Part shown: positions 57,835 to 64,000 of the stretch, piece by piece
Layout: each line of letters starts with the position of its first letter
Position numbering within the stretch: the stretch's first letter is position 1
DNA from: Asanoa sp040676615
Lineage (GTDB): Bacteria; Actinomycetota; Actinomycetes; Mycobacteriales; Micromonosporaceae
Assembly (NCBI RefSeq): GCF_040676615.1
Contig: NZ_JBFAPI010000001.1
Location: forward strand, 715,517-779,516
Length of the DNA stretch: 64,000 nucleotides
Direction: 5' to 3'
Made by a program: the position numbers and the translations under genes
Notes under the pieces: model-generated
Seen by the model: the letters and a program-made list of their open reading frames with translations, nothing else
Told to the model about the DNA's origin: nothing
Databases searched by the model: none

Positions 57835-58742
57835 GCGCGCCGACTATTGGACACGTCGACAACTCGGTGCTGATCAACGCCGGTCTCGACGTCGTCTGGG
57901 ACGCCACCAACGACGTGGAGAACTGGCCGGACCTGTTCACCGAGTACGCGTCGGCCGAGATCCTCGAACGCGACGGTGACACGGTGAGGTTCCGCCTCGC
58001 GATGCACCCGGACGAGAACGGCAAGGTCTGGAGCTGGGTCTCCGAGCGCACCGTCAACCGGGCCGGCCGCCGGGTGGTCGCTCGCCGGGTGGAGCCCGGG
58101 CCGTTCGAGTTCATGAACATCGAGTGGACCTACGAGGTCGAGGGGCACGGCACCCGGATGCGCTGGGTGCAGGACTTCCGGATGCGTCCGGACGCCCCGA
58201 TCGACACCGCCGCGATGACCGACCGGATCAACGCCAACACGGCGATCCAGATGGACGTGATCCGGCAGAAGGTCGAGAAGCTGGCCGCCGACCAGCAGGC
58301 CGGCAACCCGCACGCCGGCGCCGGCGTCGGCGGCCCGGCCCAGCCGAAGCGCGAGATCCGGGTCGTGTCGGTCGACGACGTGGCGGCCAACCGGCGCCGG
58401 GGCGGCGACATCCGCACCATCCTGTCGCCGGCCACCGTCGGTTCGACGTCGGGCTTCATGGGCACGCTGCGGCTCGCCCCGGCCGAGGTCGTCACCGAGC
58501 ACTGGCACCCGTACTCGGAGGAATATCTCTTCTGCGTCGAGGGTGCGATCACAGTGCGGCTGGACGGCCGGGAACTGCCGCTCCCAGCCAACCACGGCGT
58601 ACACATCCCGATCGGGGTCAAGCACCGGCTGATGAACAACGGTGACACGCCGGCCTTCCTGGTCTTCGCGCTCGGCCCGCTGGCGCCGCGGCCGGAACTC
58701 GGCCACGTCGACACCGAGGCGCTGCCCGGGGAGGGCCCGTGA
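57831..58742 (+). CDS. Polyketide aromatase/cyclase (TcmN-like) fused to cupin (TcmJ-like)
   Basis: The 303-residue protein has two parts. Residues about 1-155 are an SRPBCC aromatase/cyclase of the TcmN/WhiE-ORFVI type (NDVENWPDLFTEYASAEIL, IEWTYEVEGHGTRMRWVQDF), which folds the nascent chain and closes the first ring. Residues about 180-290 are a cupin with EHWHPYSEEYLFCVEG and the second cupin motif around VHIPIGVKHRLMNNGD, like TcmJ. These are usually separate genes. GAGGAAA precedes the ATG. The C-terminal stop overlaps the KS-alpha start (GTGA). Confidence 0.9.
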   Translation: MSAPTIGHVDNSVLINAGLDVVWDATNDVENWPDLFTEYASAEILERDGDTVRFRLAMHPDENGKVWSWVSERTVNRAGRRVVARRVEPGPFEFMNIEWTYEVEGHGTRMRWVQDFRMRPDAPIDTAAMTDRINANTAIQMDVIRQKVEKLAADQQAGNPHAGAGVGGPAQPKREIRVVSVDDVAANRRRGGDIRTILSPATVGSTSGFMGTLRLAPAEVVTEHWHPYSEEYLFCVEGAITVRLDGRELPLPANHGVHIPIGVKHRLMNNGDTPAFLVFALGPLAPRPELGHVDTEALPGEGP

Positions 58743-59998
58743 CCAGGCGGACCGTCGTCACCGGGGTCGGTGTGGTGGCCCCCGGTGGCGTCAACCGCAC
58801 GGCGTTCTGGGAGATGCTGACGGCCGGGCGCACGGCGACCCGGCGGATCACCTTCTTCGACCCGGCCGACTTCCGGTCGCAGATCGCCGCCGAGTGCGAC
58901 TTCGACCCGATCAAGGCCGGCCTGACCTCCCAGGAGGTCTACCGCAACGACCGGTTCACCCAGTTCGCCCTCGCCGCGGCCGACGAGGCCCTGGCCGAGA
59001 GCGGCCTGGACCTGGACGCGACCGACCGGGACGCGGTCGCGGTGAGCATCGGCAGCGCGGTCGGGGCCACCACCCGGCTCGAGGACGAGTACGTCAACGT
59101 CAGCAACCACGGGCGGGACTGGCAGGTCGACGAGCGCTACGCCAGCCGGTTCCTCTACCAGGCTCTGGTGCCCAGCAGCGCGGCGACGGAGGTGGCCTGC
59201 CGGTACCGGGTGCACGGGCCGGCCGCCGTCATCTCCACCGGCTGCACGTCAGGCCTGGACTCGATCGGCTACGGCCACCAACTGATCGAGGACGGCGACG
59301 CCGACGTGGTCATCGCCGGTGCCGCCGACGCGCCGATCTCGCCCATCTCGATGGCGTGCTTCGACGCGATCCGGGCCACCTCGGCCCGCAACGACGACCC
59401 GGAGCACGCGTCGCGCCCGTTCGACGCCACCCGGGACGGCTTCGTGATGGGCGAGGGCTCGGCGGTGCTGATCCTGGAGGAGTTCGAGCACGCCCGGCGG
59501 CGGGGTGCCGAGATCTTCTGCGAGGTCGCCGGGTTCGCCAACCGCAGCAACGCGTTCCACATGACCGGGCTGCGGCCGGACGGGCTGGAGATGGCCGAGG
59601 CGATCACCGACGCACTCGGCCAGGCCCGGCTCGACCCGACTGCGGTGAGCTACGTCAACGCGCACGGGTCGGGCACGAAGCAGAACGACCGGCACGAGAC
59701 GGCCGCGTTCAAGCGCAGCCTCGGGCAGCACGCGTACGACGTGCCGGTCAGCTCCATCAAGTCGATGGTCGGGCACTCGCTCGGCGCGATCGGGGCGATC
59801 GAGCTGGCCGCGTGCGTGCTGGCCATCCGCTACGGCGTGATCCCGCCGACCGCCAACCTGGAGAACCGCGACCCGGAGTGCGACCTGGACTACGTGCCGA
59901 AGAACGCGCGCGAGCAACGGGTCGACGTGGCGCTCTCGGTGGGCAGCGGCTTCGGCGGCTTCCAGTCCGCCGCCGTCCTTCGGAGGTGGTCAGCATGA
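58739..59998 (+). CDS. Type II polyketide ketosynthase alpha (KS-alpha)
   Basis: The 419-residue protein starts at GTG 58739. The catalytic triad is complete: C169 (STGCTSGLDSIG), H309 (VNAHGSGT) and H346 (SMVGHSLGAIG). It performs decarboxylative condensations of malonyl-ACP with KS-beta as a heterodimer. Similarity appears to lie with spore-pigment and pentangular-type synthases, judged from the accompanying cyclases rather than from an alignment. It overlaps genes on both sides. Confidence 0.95.
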   Translation: MTRRTVVTGVGVVAPGGVNRTAFWEMLTAGRTATRRITFFDPADFRSQIAAECDFDPIKAGLTSQEVYRNDRFTQFALAAADEALAESGLDLDATDRDAVAVSIGSAVGATTRLEDEYVNVSNHGRDWQVDERYASRFLYQALVPSSAATEVACRYRVHGPAAVISTGCTSGLDSIGYGHQLIEDGDADVVIAGAADAPISPISMACFDAIRATSARNDDPEHASRPFDATRDGFVMGEGSAVLILEEFEHARRRGAEIFCEVAGFANRSNAFHMTGLRPDGLEMAEAITDALGQARLDPTAVSYVNAHGSGTKQNDRHETAAFKRSLGQHAYDVPVSSIKSMVGHSLGAIGAIELAACVLAIRYGVIPPTANLENRDPECDLDYVPKNAREQRVDVALSVGSGFGGFQSAAVLRRWSA

Positions 59999-61209
59999 CC
60001 AGGGCCGTCATCACCGGCATCGGGGTTATCGCGCCCAGTGGGCTGACCGCGGAGGAGCACTGGCAGTCGACGCTGGCCGGCGACCTGCGGGTGGCCTGCC
60101 ACGACGACCGGTTGCAGGGCCAGGTGTCCGGCTTCGCCGCCGAGGGCCTGGTCGACCCGCGACTGATCATCCAGACCGACCGGTGGAGCTGGATGTCGCT
60201 GGCCGCGACGCGGATGGCGCTCGACGACGCCAAGTACGACCCGGCGGGGCACGACCCCTACGCCACCTCGGTCGTGCTGGCCAGCGGTTCCGGCGGCAAC
60301 GAGTTCGGCCAGAAGGAGATCCAGGCACTGTGGAGCAGGGGCCGCGCGGCGGTCAGCGCCTACCAGTCGATCGCCTGGTTCTACGCCGCCAGTGTCGGGC
60401 AGACCTCCATCCTGCACGGCACCAAGGGGCCCAACAGCGTGCTCGTCTCCGAGAGCGCCGGCGGCCTCGACAGCCTGGGCATGGCCCGCCGGATCATCCG
60501 GCGCGGCACCCCGGCCGTCATCGCCGGCGGCACCGAGGCGCCGCTGTCCCCGTACGCGCTGGTCTGTCAGCAGACCAGCGGCCGGCTGACCGCCAGCCGC
60601 GACCCGCGGGCGGGCTACAAACCGTTCGACGCCGAGGCCAACGGCTACGTGCCCGGCGAGGGCGGTGCGGTGCTGGTGGTGGAGGACGCCGCGACCGCCG
60701 CGGAACGCGGGGTGCGGCAGGTGTACGGCGAGATCGCCGGCTACGCCGCCACCCACGACGGGCATCATCCGGAGGAACCCGCGCCGGACAGCGCCCAACT
60801 CGCCCGGGCCATGCGCAAGGCGCTCGCCGACGCGAACGTCACACCCGACGAAGTCGGGTTCGTGGTCGCCGACGGCGCCGGCACCCCGGCCCTGGACGCG
60901 CTGGAGGCCGCGGCGATCCAAGCGGTCTTCGGCCGGCCGGTGCCGGTCACCGCGCCACAGGGTTTCGTCGGCCGGCTCTGCTCCGGCGGCGCGGCGCTCA
61001 ACGTGGCGACCGCGCTGCTCGCCCTGCGGGACGGCATCGTGCCGGCGGTCGGCAACCTCAGCCGGCCCGGTCACGACCTGGACCTGGTCCGCGAACCGCG
61101 CCGGCTGGCCGCCGACGTGGTCCTGGTCAACGCCCGCGGCTTCGGCGGGTTCAACAGCTCGATCGTGCTCAAGCGCTATCCCGAGGAGGGTCTGCAGCAT
61201 GCCCGATGA
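59995..61209 (+). CDS. Type II polyketide ketosynthase beta / chain length factor
   Basis: The 404-residue protein is a KS homologue without the catalytic Cys. At the active-site position, where chain length factors normally have Gln (EQAGGLD), it reads E-S154-A-GGLD. The His regions of KS are also changed (VVADGAGTPALD). It pairs with KS-alpha and sets chain length. The ATG overlaps the KS-alpha stop, and its 3' end overlaps the next gene by 11 bases. Confidence 0.92.
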   Translation: MTRAVITGIGVIAPSGLTAEEHWQSTLAGDLRVACHDDRLQGQVSGFAAEGLVDPRLIIQTDRWSWMSLAATRMALDDAKYDPAGHDPYATSVVLASGSGGNEFGQKEIQALWSRGRAAVSAYQSIAWFYAASVGQTSILHGTKGPNSVLVSESAGGLDSLGMARRIIRRGTPAVIAGGTEAPLSPYALVCQQTSGRLTASRDPRAGYKPFDAEANGYVPGEGGAVLVVEDAATAAERGVRQVYGEIAGYAATHDGHHPEEPAPDSAQLARAMRKALADANVTPDEVGFVVADGAGTPALDALEAAAIQAVFGRPVPVTAPQGFVGRLCSGGAALNVATALLALRDGIVPAVGNLSRPGHDLDLVREPRRLAADVVLVNARGFGGFNSSIVLKRYPEEGLQHAR

Positions 61210-63553
61210 CAGTCCAGTGCGGACCATCCTGCGAATGCGGGCCCGGGAGGGCTGCGCGGAGGAGTTCGAGCGGGCCTGGCGGTCGGCCGCGGCGCACATC
61301 AGCCGGGTGCCCGGCAGCCTGCGCCAGGAACTGATCCGCGACGTCGACGACCCGCGGACCTTCCTGATCGTCAGCGACTGGGCCGACTCCGCCGCGCTCG
61401 AGGCCTTCGGGCCCAGTGCCGCGCGCGAGCGGCTCACCGCGGCGCTGCGCGACCTGCGCGAGTCCGGCGAGAAGGCCACCTACGAGGTGCTGGAGACGGT
61501 GCTCGGGGCGGGGCCGCGGATCCGGGTCGACGTCACGGTCACCGTGGCCGAGGGCGAGGAGGAGGCGTACGAACGCGCCTATCTCAAGGTCGCCGAGCGG
61601 ATGCGGGGGACACCGGGGCACGTGCGGGAGGAACTGCTGCGCGAGCCCGGCACCGGGACCTACCACATCTTCGCGGAGTGGGAGGACGAGGCGTCGTTCA
61701 ACGCCTGGACCGACGACCAGGCCCACCTGGACCAGACCGCGCCGCTCATCCAGTACATCTGCGAGAACTTCAAGCGGACCACGTACCACATCGCGGCTCG
61801 TCCCGAGGACGACCTGCCGGTGGCGGCGCAGGCCTCCGTCACGGCCCGCCCGCGGCCGCGGGCCCAGCCGCAGCCCCAACCGCAACCACAACCGCAGCCG
61901 ACGCCGCGGCCGGTCGTCCAGGAAGGGTCCACGGTGGACAGATCAACCGACGTTCTCGTCGTGGGAGCCGGCCCGGCGGGCCTGACCGCGGCGATCGAGC
62001 TGGCCCGGCGCGGTGTGCCCTGCCGGCTCATCGAGAAGCGCCCCGACGGCAACGTGGCCGCCGACAAGGCGATCGGCGTGCAGTGCCGCACGATGGAGAT
62101 CTGGGAGAACATCGGCGTCGCCCGCGAGGCGATGGACCTGGGCGTCTGGCTGCACGGCCAGACCGTCTACGTCAACGGCCAGCAGACCCACCAGGTCGAC
62201 TGGGACCTGCCGGAACTGCCGTTCGCCCACGTCGGCCTGCCGCAGTACGAGACCGAGCGGATCCTGGAGAACTGCCTCGCGAGCCACGGCGTACGCGTCG
62301 AGCGTGGCCACGAGTTGCAGGCGTTCACCCAGGACGCCGACGGGGTGACCGCGCAGGTGCTGCGCCCCGACGGCAGCGTCGAGACGGTGCGGTCCCAGTA
62401 CCTGGTCGGCACCGACGGCGCACACAGCACCGTGCGGCAGAGCCTCGGGCTGACCTTCGAGGGCGGCATGGGTATGTTCCCGCAGCTGTTCATGCTGGGC
62501 GACGTCGACCTGGACTGGTCGATGCCGGAGGGCCACCTGCTGCGCTTCATCCAGGTCGAGGACGAGGAGATGCGCGGCATGCTGGTCTGCGTGCCGCTGC
62601 GCGGGCCGGGCCGCTACCGGGTGGCCACCCTCGCGCCGCCGCGGCTGCAGGCCGAGATCGGGTCGGGAGCCATCCCGCCCGGCTTCTCGCAGGAGTACGA
62701 CCCGCCGACGTTGGCCGACATCCAGGCCGTCCTGGACCAGTTGGCACCGGCCGGCACCACCGCGAGCAACCTGCGCTGGTCGTCGATCTTCCGGATCAAG
62801 CACGGCATCGTCGACCGCTACCAGGTCGGCCGGGTGTTCGTCGCCGGCGACGCCGCGCACCTGCACCCGCCGGCCGGCGGCCAGGGCATGAACACCGGCA
62901 TCCAGGACGCCTGGAACCTGGGCTGGAAGCTCGCGCTGGCGGTTCGCGGCGCCGCGGCACCGGGGCTGCTCGACAGCTACGAGGCCGAGCGCCGGCCGGC
63001 CGGCAAGGCGATCGTCGACCGCGCGGTGAAGATCGCGTTCACCGACGAGATGGACATGGACGACGAGCGCGAGCAGTTCATGCTCGAGATGCAGATGACG
63101 CTGTCGTACGCCGGCAGCCCGCTGGTCGGCTCCTCGGGCGACCTCTTCGACGGCGGCCCGCAGCCCGGCGACCGGGCGCCCGACGTGCGCGACCTGAGCC
63201 GCTTCGGCGTCGGCCACCAGGTGCGGCTCTTCGAGCTGACCCGGGGCACCGCACACACCCTGCTGGTCTACGCCGACGGCTCGACCGGCGGCGACGAGTA
63301 CGCCGGCTTCGAGAAGCTGGCCGAGAAGGTCCGCGGCTCGGTCAACATCTACGTCGTGGCGAGCCCGGACGCGACCGTGCCGGGCGCCCTCGACCTGCCG
63401 GTCCTGCGGGACGCCTCCGGCGCCTTCCGGGGCGCGTACGGCCTGCGCGGCACGGGCGCCTACCTGATCCGCCCCGACGGACACGTCGGGTTCCGCAGTT
63501 CGCCGGTCGCGGCCGCCGCGCTCGACGAGCACCTCGCCCGCATCTTCGCGTAG
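61199..63553 (+). CDS. Fused ABM-ABM-FAD aromatic hydroxylase with thioredoxin-like tail
   Basis: The 784-residue protein has four parts. Residues about 5-95 and 105-200 are two antibiotic-biosynthesis-monooxygenase (ABM) domains. Residues about 215-240 are a Pro/Gln-rich linker (PQPQPQ repeats). Residues about 250-610 are a flavoprotein hydroxylase of the PHBH/TcmG type with GAGPAG (256-261), a DG motif VGTDGAHSTVRQ and GD motif VFVAGDAAHLHPPAGGQG. The rest is a thioredoxin-like domain common in this group. It should oxygenate the aromatic polyketide, the ABM part possibly acting as anthrone oxygenase or cyclase. Whether this is one polypeptide in the cell is untested. Confidence 0.9.
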   Translation: MPDDSPVRTILRMRAREGCAEEFERAWRSAAAHISRVPGSLRQELIRDVDDPRTFLIVSDWADSAALEAFGPSAARERLTAALRDLRESGEKATYEVLETVLGAGPRIRVDVTVTVAEGEEEAYERAYLKVAERMRGTPGHVREELLREPGTGTYHIFAEWEDEASFNAWTDDQAHLDQTAPLIQYICENFKRTTYHIAARPEDDLPVAAQASVTARPRPRAQPQPQPQPQPQPTPRPVVQEGSTVDRSTDVLVVGAGPAGLTAAIELARRGVPCRLIEKRPDGNVAADKAIGVQCRTMEIWENIGVAREAMDLGVWLHGQTVYVNGQQTHQVDWDLPELPFAHVGLPQYETERILENCLASHGVRVERGHELQAFTQDADGVTAQVLRPDGSVETVRSQYLVGTDGAHSTVRQSLGLTFEGGMGMFPQLFMLGDVDLDWSMPEGHLLRFIQVEDEEMRGMLVCVPLRGPGRYRVATLAPPRLQAEIGSGAIPPGFSQEYDPPTLADIQAVLDQLAPAGTTASNLRWSSIFRIKHGIVDRYQVGRVFVAGDAAHLHPPAGGQGMNTGIQDAWNLGWKLALAVRGAAAPGLLDSYEAERRPAGKAIVDRAVKIAFTDEMDMDDEREQFMLEMQMTLSYAGSPLVGSSGDLFDGGPQPGDRAPDVRDLSRFGVGHQVRLFELTRGTAHTLLVYADGSTGGDEYAGFEKLAEKVRGSVNIYVVASPDATVPGALDLPVLRDASGAFRGAYGLRGTGAYLIRPDGHVGFRSSPVAAAALDEHLARIFA

Positions 63554-63564
63554 GGGGAAGAGAA

Positions 63565-63885
63565 ATGAACCGGTCCGTCATCGTCGCCCGCATCAAGCCC
63601 GGCGAGGAGCAGTCCGTCGCGCGGATCTTCGCCGAGTCCGACGCCACCGACCTGCCGCACGACCTCGGGGTCAAGACCCGGTCGCTCTACTCGCTCGGCG
63701 ACCTCTACCTGCACGTCATCGAGTTCCGGGACGACCCGTCGGAGGCGCTGCGCAAGGGCCCGGCGTTGCCCGGGTTCAAGCAGATCAGCGAGGACCTGCG
63801 GGCCTACATCCAGCCTTACGACCCGAAGACCTGGAAGTCGCCGGCCGACGCGGTGGCCCGCGAGTTCTACACCTGGCGCGGCTGA
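63565..63885 (+). CDS. TcmI-family polyketide cyclase
   Basis: The 106-residue protein matches TcmI-type cyclases in size and features: an N-terminal strand SVIVARIKPGEEQSVARIF, the central GVKTRSLYSLGDLYLHVIEF, and the C-terminal FKQISEDLRAYIQPYDP. TcmI closes the later rings of tetracenomycin-type polyketides as a ferredoxin-like dimer. GGGGAAGAG precedes the ATG. It is the last complete gene in view; the cluster may continue beyond 64000. Confidence 0.93.
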   Translation: MNRSVIVARIKPGEEQSVARIFAESDATDLPHDLGVKTRSLYSLGDLYLHVIEFRDDPSEALRKGPALPGFKQISEDLRAYIQPYDPKTWKSPADAVAREFYTWRG

Positions 63886-64000
63886 GCGTCTATCGGAGAA
63901 GGGCACCCCGCCGCGGCGTCGGCGTGGGGCGTTGGCCCGGCCGCGTTCCCAGCCGGTGACATGTCGGCTTCCGCTCCCGGGAATGCCTGTGTGGAGGCCG

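Noticed and set aside
61863..61905. PQ-repeat region as a frameshift joining two genes
   Set aside because: The frame is open throughout, codon usage stays GC-rich at third positions, and no start with a ribosome site lies right after it except a GTG at 61933, so a linker is the simpler reading.
63886..64000. Possible terminator around CACCCCGCCG and CGGCGTGGGG
   Set aside because: The stem needs several mismatches and the region is cut by the window end; it cannot be judged.
1..64000. tRNA, rRNA, CRISPR arrays, insertion sequences, prophage genes
   Set aside because: No cloverleaf-like CCA-ended segments, regular spaced repeats, transposase motifs or phage proteins were recognised by eye; a profile-based scan would be needed to be certain.

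Overview
The window is GC-rich actinobacterial chromosome (GTG starts, purine-rich ribosome binding sites, 4-base ATGA/GTGA gene overlaps, large ATP-dependent regulators). Gene content, and a GAGCGAAGCGAG repeat pair, suggest a filamentous actinomycete, probably Micromonosporaceae; genus is not determinable here. No tRNA, rRNA, CRISPR array, transposase or phage gene was seen.

Layout. 1-16.9 kb: a partial AfsR-type regulator, then single genes (serine hydrolase, DUF1801, methyltransferase, dual-specificity phosphatase, SPW membrane protein, baeRF/Vms1-type release-factor homologue, APC permease, phosphotransferase, secreted two-domain murein hydrolase), a short SARP regulator with 11-bp direct repeats upstream, an XRE-NB-ARC-TPR regulator, and an operon of two SDR-fold proteins lacking the catalytic Tyr/Lys around a tandem DUF427 protein. 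17-24 kb: a LAL-type LuxR regulator, then a divergent pair: an FHA protein and a 1109-residue NACHT-LRR NTPase that looks like a bacterial NLR defence protein. 24.3-31.3 kb: a tightly coupled five-gene minus-strand operon (copper-radical oxidase, excalibur protein, polytopic GT39-like protein, egghead-like GT2, GH113-like lipoprotein) closed by a perfect 14-bp hairpin; it looks like a surface or exported glycan system, possibly beta-mannan-like. 31.5-31.8 kb holds relics of a sigma-factor locus.

31.8-43.2 kb: PadR with a perfect 9-bp-arm operator and a divergent hydrolase; an ECF41-type sigma factor; a tripartite tricarboxylate transporter (tctC-tctB-tctA) divergent from its probable two-component system, plus an orphan TAXI receptor; a membrane protein; an MFS exporter. 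43.4-48 kb: an iron-siderophore ABC uptake operon behind an IdeR/DmdR-like iron box, followed by nadE. 48-51.8 kb: an SRPBCC-ArsR-SRPBCC operon with two copies of one palindrome, a nucleotidyltransferase, and an aldo/keto reductase divergent from a TetR regulator with twin dyads.

51.75-64 kb: part of a type II polyketide cluster, cut by the window end. A divergent SARP precedes one operon: degenerate AMP-ligase, fused AccD-AccA, AccB, AccC, ACP, a 25-codon bridging micro-ORF, a TcmN-like cyclase fused to a TcmJ-like cupin, KS-alpha, KS-beta with Ser at the usual Gln position, a 784-aa ABM-ABM-FAD hydroxylase-thioredoxin-like fusion, and a TcmI-like cyclase. The acetyl-CoA carboxylase genes imply a private malonyl-CoA supply; the cyclase set points to a pentangular or spore-pigment-type aromatic polyketide.
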